A stretch of 55,050 bases of DNA from contig NZ_JADWYM010000044.1 in NCBI RefSeq assembly GCF_022414535.1, positions 1 to 55,050 of the forward strand. Reading direction: 5' to 3'. Below the pieces are notes generated by a model. The model was not told the DNA's origin. It saw only the letters and a list, made by a program, of their open reading frames with translations, and made no database searches. A program made the translations under genes and the position numbers. Position 1 is the first letter of the stretch, and each line of letters starts with the position of its first letter. This document shows positions 26,153 through 33,425 of this stretch, one piece after another. The stretch comes from Streptomyces sp. MUM 2J. Its GTDB lineage: Bacteria; Actinomycetota; Actinomycetes; Streptomycetales; Streptomycetaceae.

Positions 26153-26594
26153 TTGAGGCACCCTAGCGTCGCGCATGGCGGTCGCAAAACCTCCACGGTC
26201 ATTCCGTGTCATGCGGTGCGGCTGCCCGCGATCGGTGCGGTTCCGCCGCCTGCGATGTCTGACTTCATCACGACTTGGCGACCCATGGAGGCTCATCACG
26301 CGCCTCTTCGCCGACCATGCGAATTCACGCCGAACGTGATGTGCGGGAGTGGAAATGATCTCCTGTCATTACTCTTGCGAGCGGTGTGTCGAATTGCTGT
26401 GCGGAGTGATGGAGGAGCGGTGTCCGGGGCACCGCCGCGCAGCGCGACCGGACCGGCGGGTGGGGCAAGTTCACCCCGACGTTGTGTCACGCGCCGCATG
26501 AGGTGGCCGGGTTGGTGGCACGATGGTCCTGGCGGGGGAGTGCGGCGCTGCACCCCCGGCCGGGAGAGCGGACCGACCGAGGGTGTGATCAGTT
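26153..26594. other. Intergenic region between acyltransferase and small membrane protein
   Basis: About 440 bases with no convincing gene. The segment 26320-26400 is less GC-rich and probably contains the divergent promoters. I see no riboswitch or repeat here. Confidence 0.5.
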
Positions 26595-26789
26595 GTGGCC
26601 ATTTCACTGTCCGTCGTGCTGCTGTTGGCGATCATCCTGGTGGTGATGATGCGTGCGGGCTCCATCAAGGCGGGACCCGTGATCGTGGCCGTCCTGTTCG
26701 GCTTCTTCCTCGCCTCGACCGGCCTGGCCCCGTCGATCAATCGTTTCCTCGACTCGATAGCCGAGACGATCAACTCGATCAGCTTCTGA
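26595..26789 (+). CDS. Small two-helix membrane protein, hypothetical
   Basis: 64 residues from a GTG start. Two hydrophobic helices (LSVVLLLAIILVVMM and GPVIVAVLFGFFLAS) are joined by a short loop RAGSIKA; the C-terminal tail INRFLDSIAETINSISF is amphipathic. Codon use is typical of Streptomyces genes, and a perfect palindromic terminator follows. I recognise it only as the kind of small conserved membrane protein found in this genus; function unknown. Confidence 0.65.
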   Translation: MAISLSVVLLLAIILVVMMRAGSIKAGPVIVAVLFGFFLASTGLAPSINRFLDSIAETINSISF

Positions 26790-26835
26790 GCCCCGGGCCG
26801 CGCCGCTCCGTCCCCGCCGCGCCCTGCCAGCCTGC

Positions 26836-26881
26836 CGTGGCCCAGGTGCGCTCCGGGTACCCGGAGCGCACCTGGGCCACG
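26836..26881. terminator. 46-bp perfect palindrome, terminator-like
   Basis: The 46 bases are their own reverse complement, centred on GTAC, so the hairpin has 21-23 bp arms with almost no loop. It lies about 45 bases after the small membrane protein gene and may terminate transcription from either side. Confidence 0.7.
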
Positions 26882-27068
26882 GGTGGCCCGGTTCAGGACA
26901 CCCGCCCATGCGGGGTGTGTCCCCGCGCGGGGCCCGTGTATGCCGTGGACGCCGGGTGGCTGCCGGGCGGCTGCACGGCGAAGGCGGCGCACCGGTCGCG
27001 ACCTCGTGGAACGACTCGGGGCCGGGCCGGAGGAGACGTCCTCTGACCCGGCCCCGAGCCGGATACCG

Positions 27069-27139
27069 AGCGGGCGACGGGAATCGAACCCGCGTAGCCA
27101 GTTTGGAAGACTGGGGCTCTACCATTGAGCTACGCCCGC
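27069..27139 (-). tRNA. tRNA-Gly(TCC)
   Basis: 71-nt cloverleaf on the minus strand. Acceptor stem GCGGGCG/CGCCCGC with U discriminator, D arm GCTCAATGGTAGAGC, anticodon loop CTTCCAA giving UCC, and T arm GCGGGTTCGATTCCCGT. The 3' CCA is not encoded. Confidence 0.95.
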
Positions 27140-27293
27140 ACACCACGCGCCGCAGGCCGTAGGGCCGCGGCACTGCACGCATCGTAGCGGGTCGGCCCCC
27201 CTCGCCGCACACCCCGCCGGCGTTGACCGCCGTTGCTCGGCGAAAGCGGAGGTCCCACGGCCTGCGGGCATGTACCCTACGTGTCGCACCAGA

Positions 27294-27367
27294 CGGGGTG
27301 TGGCGCAGCTTGGTAGCGCGTCCGCTTTGGGAGCGGAAGGCCGTGGGTTCAAATCCCGCCACCCCGA
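27294..27367 (+). tRNA. tRNA-Pro(TGG)
   Basis: 74-nt cloverleaf with acceptor stem CGGGGTG/CACCCCG, A discriminator and anticodon loop TTTGGGA giving UGG. The next three bases, 27368-27370, are CCA, so the terminus is genome-encoded. It is divergent from tRNA-Gly and lies upstream of the trigger factor gene. Confidence 0.95.
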
Positions 27368-27497
27368 CCACCTGCTCCACCTGCTCGACGGGTCCCCCCG
27401 CCCGGTCCGCGCCCGATCCTTCGGGGCGGCCCGGAGAGGGCCCCGGAGGGCGGCCACCGCGACCGGTCGCGCCCCGTGCTCCGGGGACGATCGCCTT

Positions 27498-27526
27498 TTG
27501 GGTGGCCCGGCGGCTGCGGTTACTAT
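27498..27526 (+). promoter_or_regulatory. Candidate trigger factor promoter
   Basis: TTGGGT at 27498-27503 and TACTAT at 27521-27526, 17-base spacing, a fair match to the housekeeping promoter. It would give a leader of about 110 bases to the tig start. Confidence 0.45.
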
Positions 27527-27639
27527 GCAAGCTGCGCGCCCGTGTGTCTCATCCTCTGAAGTCCTCCGGGCGGCGAAATCCGCCGGAGCCGGTCTGGCTC
27601 CGGCAGAGACCCAGAAGTCAGCCACAAGGAGACCGAACC

Positions 27640-29025
27640 GTGAAGAGCGCCGTGGAGACCCTGAACCCGACCCGGGTTCGGCTCACTGTCGAGGTGCCCT
27701 TCGAGGAGCTCAAGGACAGCCTCGACGCGGCGTACAAGAAGATCAACCAGCAGGTCACGGTGAAGGGCTTCCGCAAGGGCAAGATCCCCGCCCGGGTCAT
27801 CGACCAGCGGTTCGGTCGCGGCGCCGTGCTGGAGGAGGCCGTCAACGACGCGCTTCCCAAGTTCTACACGGAGGCGGTCAGCGAGGCCGAGCTCTCCGTC
27901 CTCGGCCAGCCCGAGGTCGACATCACCGAGCTGAAGGACGGCGAGACGCTGAACTTCACCGCCGAGGTCGACATCCGCCCCGCGCTCGAGCTCCCCGAGG
28001 ACTTCTCCTCCATCGAGGTCGAGGTCGACGCCGTCGAGGTCACCGACGAGGACATCGAGAAGTCGGTCGAGCAGCTGCGCGAGCGCTTCGCCTCCACCAC
28101 GCCGGTCGAGCGCGCCGCCGAGGACGGCGACGTGGTCACCGTCGACCTGGAGGCCAAGGTCGAGGGCAAGGTCCTGGAGGACGGCGTCGCCACCGGCGTC
28201 TCCTACACCATCGGCTCCGGCGAGCTGCTGGACGGCATCGACGACGCCGTGAAGGGCCTGGAGGCCGGTGGCGAGGCCACCTTCACCTCCGAGCTCAAGG
28301 GCGGCACCGGTGCCGGCAAGGAGGCCGAGGTCGCCGTCAAGGTGGGCCAGGTCGCCAAGCGCGAGCTCCCCGAGCTGGACGACGAGTTCGCGCAGCTCGC
28401 CTCCGAGTTCGACACCCTGGAGGAGCTGAAGGCCGACAGCCGCAAGCGCCTCGCGAACATGAAGCAGTACGACCAGGCCACGCAGGCCCAGGAGCGTGTC
28501 CTGGAGAAGCTGCTGGAGCTGGTGGAGGTCCCCGTCCCCGAGAAGCTCCTCGAGGACGAGATCAACACCCGCCAGCACAACCTGGAGCACCACCAGCTCG
28601 AGCAGATGGGCCTGACCCTCGACAAGTACCTGGAGATCCAGGGCAAGACCGCCGAGGAGTTCGAGACCGAGACCCGCGAGGCCGCGGTCAAGGGCATCAA
28701 GACCCAGTTCGTCCTGGACGAGCTCGTCAAGCGCGAGAAGCTCAACGTCAACCAGGAGGAGCTCACCGAGCACCTCATGCGCCGTGCCGCCTCCTCCGGC
28801 ATGTCCCCCGACCAGTTCGCCCAGGCCGTCGTCGAGGGCGGCCAGGTCCCGCTGCTGGTCGGCGAGGTCGCCCGCGGCAAGGCCCTGGCCCTGGTCGTCG
28901 AGGCCGCCACGGTGAAGGACACCAACGGAGAGGTCATCGACCTGGAGGACGAGGACGAGGTCGAGGCCGCCACGGAGGCCGTGGAGGCCGCCGAGGGTGC
29001 CGCCGAGGAGAAGACCGAGGGCTGA
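27640..29025 (+). CDS. tig: Trigger factor, ribosome-associated chaperone
   Basis: 461 residues from the GTG at 27640, with AAGGA nine bases upstream. N-terminal ribosome-binding domain with the signature KGFRKGKIPARVIDQRFG, a central FKBP-type peptidyl-prolyl isomerase domain (about 155-250, EDGDVVTVDLEAKVEGK through VKVGQVAKRELPELDDEFA) and a helical C-terminal substrate-cradling domain. The last ~35 residues are very acidic (IDLEDEDEVEAATEAVEAAEG). It binds nascent chains at the ribosome exit. It sits just upstream of the clpP1-clpP2-clpX genes, as in many bacteria, but with its own terminator. Confidence 0.97.
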   Translation: MKSAVETLNPTRVRLTVEVPFEELKDSLDAAYKKINQQVTVKGFRKGKIPARVIDQRFGRGAVLEEAVNDALPKFYTEAVSEAELSVLGQPEVDITELKDGETLNFTAEVDIRPALELPEDFSSIEVEVDAVEVTDEDIEKSVEQLRERFASTTPVERAAEDGDVVTVDLEAKVEGKVLEDGVATGVSYTIGSGELLDGIDDAVKGLEAGGEATFTSELKGGTGAGKEAEVAVKVGQVAKRELPELDDEFAQLASEFDTLEELKADSRKRLANMKQYDQATQAQERVLEKLLELVEVPVPEKLLEDEINTRQHNLEHHQLEQMGLTLDKYLEIQGKTAEEFETETREAAVKGIKTQFVLDELVKREKLNVNQEELTEHLMRRAASSGMSPDQFAQAVVEGGQVPLLVGEVARGKALALVVEAATVKDTNGEVIDLEDEDEVEAATEAVEAAEGAAEEKTEG

Positions 29026-29048
29026 CGCCCGCCGCCTTCTGAGCGCCG

Positions 29049-29088
29049 CGAACGGGCCCCGGGGACTTCGTCCCCCGGGGCCCGTTCG
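29049..29088 (+). terminator. tig terminator
   Basis: Stem CGAACGGGCCCCGGGGA paired with TCCCCGGGGCCCGTTCG-type arm and a 3- to 5-base loop, 24 bases after the tig stop. Confidence 0.85.
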
Positions 29089-29274
29089 CCTACCCGGCCC
29101 CAGGGCTCCGGGACGAGGGTCCCGGAGCCTCGTCAGCCGCCGCGGCGCTCGCCGGCCCCGCCGCCCGTACCCGGCCCCGCCCGTCCGTACCCCGGCCCCT
29201 GCGCGTCCGGGCCCCGCGGCCGCCGCTTCCAGCTGCCCGCGGCGCTCGGCCGACCGAGGGCGACCGCGGCGCTA

Positions 29275-29288
29275 CGCCCCCGGCGAAC
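29275..29288 (-). promoter_or_regulatory. Candidate ClgR box upstream of clpP1
   Basis: On the minus strand the segment reads GTTCGC-CGGGG-GCG, an exact match to the GTTCGC-N5-GCG motif described for ClgR, the Streptomyces activator of clp and lon genes. It lies about 50-65 bases before the predicted transcription start, suitable for activation. Confidence 0.6.
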
Positions 29289-29326
29289 ACCCCCCACTCC
29301 GGGATTCCCCGAAGGGACCCGCGCGT

Positions 29327-29332
29327 TAGGGT
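29327..29332 (+). promoter_or_regulatory. -10-like element of the clpP1 promoter
   Basis: TAGGGT preceding a leader of about 90 bases to the clpP1 start. No good -35 is visible, consistent with activator dependence. The rest of the 29089-29428 gap is GC-rich without a gene. Confidence 0.4.
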
Positions 29333-29428
29333 CCATGAATACGAGGGCAGTGGAGTCCCCGAGACGGCTCCAGCCCGCAGGGAAACGTGAGACGGCCCGG
29401 CGCCGTCGCAAGACGAGCAGGTGGATAC

Positions 29429-30052
29429 GTGACGAATCTGATGCCCTCCGCCGCCGGCGAGCCCTCCATCGGCGGTGGCCTCGGCGACCATGTCTACAAC
29501 CGGCTGCTCAACGAGCGGATCATCTTCCTCGGCCAGCCGGTCGACGACGACATCGCGAACAAGATCACCGCACAGCTGCTGCTCCTTGCCGCCGACCCCG
29601 ACAAGGACATCTACCTCTACATCAACAGCCCCGGCGGATCGATCACGGCCGGCATGGCGATCTACGACACCATGCAGTACATCAAGAACGACGTGGTGAC
29701 GATCGCCATGGGCCTCGCGGCCTCCATGGGCCAGTTCCTGCTCAGCGCGGGCACGCCGGGCAAGCGCTTCGCGCTGCCCAACGCCGAGATCCTGATCCAC
29801 CAGCCGTCCGCGGGCCTGGCCGGATCGGCCTCGGACATCAAGATCCACGCCGAGCGGCTGCTGCACACCAAGAAGCGCATGGCCGAGCTGACGGCCCTGC
29901 ACACCGGCCAGTCGGTCGAGCAGGTCACCCGCGACTCGGACCGCGACCGCTGGTTCGACGCCAACGAGGCCAAGGAGTACGGCCTCATCGACGACGTGAT
30001 CGCCACGGCCGCCGGCATGCCGGGCGGCGGCGGCACCGGGGCGGGCTCCTGA
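29429..30052 (+). CDS. clpP1: ATP-dependent Clp protease proteolytic subunit 1
   Basis: 207-residue serine peptidase forming the tetradecameric chamber that degrades substrates unfolded by ClpX or ClpC. Catalytic triad: Ser99 (GLAASMGQF), His124 (ILIHQP) and Asp173 (DSDRDRWF). The GTG at 29429 with AGGTGGA upstream was chosen because the family N-terminus (TNLMPSAAGEP) begins there. It is followed after 76 bases by clpP2. In Streptomyces the pair is required for normal differentiation and is activated by ClgR; a ClgR-type box lies upstream. Confidence 0.96.
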   Translation: MTNLMPSAAGEPSIGGGLGDHVYNRLLNERIIFLGQPVDDDIANKITAQLLLLAADPDKDIYLYINSPGGSITAGMAIYDTMQYIKNDVVTIAMGLAASMGQFLLSAGTPGKRFALPNAEILIHQPSAGLAGSASDIKIHAERLLHTKKRMAELTALHTGQSVEQVTRDSDRDRWFDANEAKEYGLIDDVIATAAGMPGGGGTGAGS

Positions 30053-30128
30053 GGCCCGTAGCGGCCCTCTACGGCCCCGCCTGGACCCACCGCCCCAGCC
30101 ACCGCCCCAGCCCCTCTCAGGAGACACC

Positions 30129-30809
30129 GTGAACGACTTCCCCGGCAGCGGCCTCTACGACCGTGCGCGCGCCGAGTACACCGGCCCCTCGGCCGAGTCC
30201 CGCTACGTGATCCCGCGCTTCGTCGAGCGCACCTCCCAGGGCATCCGCGAGTACGACCCGTACGCGAAGCTCTTCGAGGAGCGCGTGATCTTCCTCGGCG
30301 TCCAGATCGACGACGCCTCCGCCAACGACGTCATGGCGCAGCTGCTGTGCCTGGAGTCGATGGACCCCGACCGGGACATCTCGGTCTACATCAACAGCCC
30401 CGGCGGCTCCTTCACCGCGCTCACGGCGATCTACGACACCATGCAGTTCGTCAAGCCGGACATCCAGACGGTGTGCATGGGCCAGGCGGCCTCCGCCGCG
30501 GCCGTGCTGCTCGCCGCGGGCACGCCCGGCAAGCGCATGGCGCTGCCGAACGCGCGCGTGCTGATCCACCAGCCCTACAGCGAGACCGGCCGCGGCCAGG
30601 TCTCCGACCTGGAGATCGCCGCCAACGAGATCCTGCGGATGCGCTCCCAGCTGGAGGAGATGCTGGCCAAGCACTCCACCACGCCGATCGAGAAGATCCG
30701 CGAGGACATCGAGCGCGACAAGATCCTCACGGCCGAGGACGCGCTCCAGTACGGCCTGATCGACCAGATCATCTCCACCCGGAAGATGAACAACGAGTCG
30801 GTTCGCTGA
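30129..30809 (+). CDS. clpP2: ATP-dependent Clp protease proteolytic subunit 2
   Basis: 226 residues, GTG start with AGGAG upstream. Triad: Ser122 (GQAASAAAVL), His147 (LIHQP) and Asp197 (EDIERDKIL). The N-terminal extension of about 40 residues (SRYVIPRFVERTSQGIREYDPY) is typical of actinobacterial ClpP2, which forms mixed complexes with ClpP1. It lies in the clpP1-clpP2 operon; clpX follows after 203 bases and may have its own promoter. Confidence 0.96.
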   Translation: MNDFPGSGLYDRARAEYTGPSAESRYVIPRFVERTSQGIREYDPYAKLFEERVIFLGVQIDDASANDVMAQLLCLESMDPDRDISVYINSPGGSFTALTAIYDTMQFVKPDIQTVCMGQAASAAAVLLAAGTPGKRMALPNARVLIHQPYSETGRGQVSDLEIAANEILRMRSQLEEMLAKHSTTPIEKIREDIERDKILTAEDALQYGLIDQIISTRKMNNESVR

Positions 30810-31012
30810 CGCGCAGGGTCTTTTCTGACCTGTATCGTCTGCCGCCCCTTGGCCCGGTGTGGCACTGTGCATGGCAAGACGCACGACAAAGTGAACCGTG
30901 CCAAGGGGGGCCCGAACGAGGGGCCCGGCAAGGTACCGTCGACATAAGGCAGCACCAGGAGCCGCTGGACCGCACGTGTCCAGGCGTCTCCCAGGCGAAG
31001 GGGAAGCACACC

Positions 31013-32299
31013 GTGGCACGCATCGGTGACGGCGGCGATCTGCTCAAGTGCTCGTTCTGCGGCAAGAGCCAGAAGCAGGTCAAAAAGCTCATCGCAGGCC
31101 CCGGTGTGTACATCTGCGACGAGTGCATCGATCTCTGCAACGAGATCATCGAGGAGGAGCTCGCCGAGACCAGCGAGGTGCGCTGGGAGGAGCTCCCCAA
31201 GCCCCGCGAGATCTACGAGTTCCTGGAGGGCTACGTGGTGGGCCAGGAGGCGGCCAAGAAGGCCCTCTCCGTCGCGGTGTACAACCACTACAAGCGCGTC
31301 CAGGCCGGCGAGAACGGTGGCGCCGCCGGGCGGGACGACGCGATCGAACTGGCGAAGTCGAACATCCTGCTGCTCGGTCCCACGGGCTCCGGCAAGACCC
31401 TCCTCGCCCAGACGCTGGCCCGCATGCTCAACGTGCCGTTCGCGATCGCCGACGCGACCGCGCTGACGGAGGCGGGGTACGTCGGCGAGGACGTCGAGAA
31501 CATCCTGCTGAAGCTGATCCAGGCCGCCGACTACGACGTCAAGAAGGCCGAGACCGGCATCATCTACATCGACGAGATCGACAAGGTCGCCCGTAAGAGC
31601 GAAAACCCGTCGATCACGCGCGACGTCAGCGGCGAGGGCGTCCAGCAGGCCCTGCTGAAGATCCTGGAGGGCACCACGGCGTCGGTGCCGCCGCAGGGTG
31701 GCCGCAAGCACCCCCACCAGGAGTTCATCCAGATCGACACGACGAACGTGCTGTTCATCGTGGGCGGTGCCTTCGCCGGCCTGGAGAAGATCATCGAGTC
31801 CCGGGCGGGCGCCAAGGGCATCGGCTTCGGCGCGACGATCCGCTCCAAGCGCGAGCTCGAGTCCAAGGACATGTTCGAGGAGGTCATGCCGGAGGACCTG
31901 GTCAAGTTCGGCATGATCCCGGAGTTCATCGGCCGCCTCCCCGTGATCACCTCGGTCCACAACCTGGACCGCGAGGCCCTGCTGAAGATCCTCGTCGAGC
32001 CCCGCAACGCACTGGTCAAGCAGTACCAGCGGCTCTTCGAACTCGACGGCGTGGAGCTGGACTTCGAGCGTGAGGCCCTGGAGGCCATCGCCGACCAGGC
32101 CATCCTCCGCCAGACCGGGGCGCGTGGCCTGCGGGCCATCATGGAAGAGGTCCTGATGTCCGTGATGTACGAGGTGCCCTCGCGCAAGGACGTCGCGCGG
32201 GTCGTCATCACGGCGGATGTCGTCCACTCCAACGTCAACCCGACCCTCATCCCGCGGGACGCGCGCGGGCGGGGCTCGGGCGAGCAGAAGTCCGCCTAG
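31013..32299 (+). CDS. clpX: ATP-dependent Clp protease ATPase subunit ClpX
   Basis: 428 residues from the GTG at 31013, AGGGGA upstream. The N-terminal zinc-binding domain has Cys13, Cys16, Cys35 and Cys38 (CSFC...CDEC). AAA+ module: Walker A GPTGSGKT with Lys128, pore loop AGYVGED, Walker B IIYIDEIDK, the IGF loop (KGIGFGA) that docks on ClpP, and sensor-2 region GARGLRAIMEE. It unfolds tagged substrates and feeds them to ClpP1P2. The large frame extending upstream to 30347 is non-coding overlap with clpP2. Confidence 0.97.
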   Translation: MARIGDGGDLLKCSFCGKSQKQVKKLIAGPGVYICDECIDLCNEIIEEELAETSEVRWEELPKPREIYEFLEGYVVGQEAAKKALSVAVYNHYKRVQAGENGGAAGRDDAIELAKSNILLLGPTGSGKTLLAQTLARMLNVPFAIADATALTEAGYVGEDVENILLKLIQAADYDVKKAETGIIYIDEIDKVARKSENPSITRDVSGEGVQQALLKILEGTTASVPPQGGRKHPHQEFIQIDTTNVLFIVGGAFAGLEKIIESRAGAKGIGFGATIRSKRELESKDMFEEVMPEDLVKFGMIPEFIGRLPVITSVHNLDREALLKILVEPRNALVKQYQRLFELDGVELDFEREALEAIADQAILRQTGARGLRAIMEEVLMSVMYEVPSRKDVARVVITADVVHSNVNPTLIPRDARGRGSGEQKSA

Positions 32300-32311
32300 T
32301 CGCACGGCGTA

Positions 32312-32341
32312 AGGGGCCCCGGTCGACCGACCGGGGCCCCT
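32312..32341. terminator. Bidirectional terminator between clpX and the PGYG-rich gene
   Basis: Stem AGGGGCCCCGGTC / GACCGGGGCCCCT with a 4-base loop between convergent genes. Confidence 0.85.
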
Positions 32342-32359
32342 GTGCGTGCGCCGGGGGCG

Positions 32360-33289
32360 TCAGGCCTTGACGCGGACCTCGTTGCGCAGTTTGGCCGCCA
32401 GCTCCGCGTCGGCCTCCGGGTCGGCGCTCCTCCCGGCCGCCAGGGAGGCGAACTCCATCGGCATGACGAAACCGAGCGTGCTGTGGTCGCCCCAGATACA
32501 GACCGACATGCTGATCTCCTTGGGCTGGCCCGCGCCCCCGTCGGAGTTGTCGACCTTCGCCTGCTGGCACTTGAGGACCGCTCCGTCGAGCGACGCCGGC
32601 TTGTACGTCTTCGGCTCGCCGACCAGCGTGACGTCGTCGTCGCTGCCGCCGTCCTTGCTCTGGGTCTTCATGTAGGCGAACATCGCGTCGACGGTCTTCT
32701 CGGGGTCGTCGATCGTGCCGTAGACACCGCCGAACTGGATCATCCGCTGGCTCAGCGGGTTGTCCGCGTCGCCCGCCTGGTACGCGGCACTGACGTCCCT
32801 GGGGTTGTGCACACCCCACTTCTCGGCGTCCTTCATGTCCTCGTCCGACATGGTGCTGCTGTCGCCCTCGGACTTCTTGTAGTCGCCCAGCACCGTCTCC
32901 GGCGTCGTCAGCTTGTGCGGACCGTCGTCCGCCACGTCGGAGCCGCCGCCACCCCCGCCGATCACGAGGTACGCGCCGACCGCGATCGCCGCGACCACCG
33001 CGACCGCGCCGATGATCAGCCCGGTCTTCTTCCCGCCGCCCGCCGGAGCCGGCGGCTGCGGGACGGCGCCGTAAGGGGCCTGCCCGGGGGGCGGCTGCTG
33101 GCCGTAGGGGCCCGGCTGGGGCGGGACGCCCTGTGGAGCCTGCTGGGGATGGCCGTATCCGGGCTGCGGGGCGGGGGGCTGGGGGTAGCCGTAGCCCGGC
33201 TGGGGGGCCTGCGGCTGCTGGGGGTGGCCGTAGCCGGGCTGGGGCGCCTGCGGCTGCTGGCCGTACGGGCCCGGCTGGTTGTGGCTCAT
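32360..33289 (-). CDS. Pro/Gly/Tyr-rich single-span membrane protein, hypothetical
   Basis: 309 residues starting at MSHNQPGPYGQQ. The first ~95 residues are a low-complexity cytoplasmic segment of QAPQPGYGHPQQ-type repeats. A membrane helix follows (KKTGLIIGAVAVVAAIAVGAYLVIG), then a Gly run and an outer domain of ~160 residues (from KLTTPETVLGDYKKSEGD) with two cysteines (LKCQQA and SVCIWGD) likely disulphide-linked. This layout is common in Streptomyces surface proteins of unknown function. It is convergent with clpX and divergent from valS. I do not recognise the outer domain. Confidence 0.65.
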   Translation of the reverse strand: MSHNQPGPYGQQPQAPQPGYGHPQQPQAPQPGYGYPQPPAPQPGYGHPQQAPQGVPPQPGPYGQQPPPGQAPYGAVPQPPAPAGGGKKTGLIIGAVAVVAAIAVGAYLVIGGGGGGSDVADDGPHKLTTPETVLGDYKKSEGDSSTMSDEDMKDAEKWGVHNPRDVSAAYQAGDADNPLSQRMIQFGGVYGTIDDPEKTVDAMFAYMKTQSKDGGSDDDVTLVGEPKTYKPASLDGAVLKCQQAKVDNSDGGAGQPKEISMSVCIWGDHSTLGFVMPMEFASLAAGRSADPEADAELAAKLRNEVRVKA

Positions 33290-33413
33290 TCCTGGATTCC
33301 CCTCCAGATGCTTATGCGTCTTTGACATCCTGGCCCAGGCATCCTCCGCGCACCGCGGTGGGGGGCCCACCGTTACAGAACAAACGCGTTTCGGGACACC
33401 GTCGTGACGCCTC

Positions 33414-33419
33414 TAAACT
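33414..33419 (+). promoter_or_regulatory. -10-like element for leaderless valS
   Basis: TAAACT exactly six bases before the GTG at 33426, no Shine-Dalgarno. No T-box leader is present. Confidence 0.5.
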
Positions 33420-33425
33420 GACTCC

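Noticed and set aside
30800..30814. GTTCGCTGACGCG at the end of clpP2 as a second ClgR box
   Set aside because: The spacer is four bases, not five, and it overlaps coding sequence and stop codon.
33130..33270. CRISPR-like repeats
   Set aside because: The periodic GC-rich repeats are in frame and encode QAPQPGYG; there are no unique spacers of constant length or cas genes.
33290..33425. T-box riboswitch in front of valS
   Set aside because: No T-box core or antiterminator pairing is visible and the spacing suggests a leaderless transcript.
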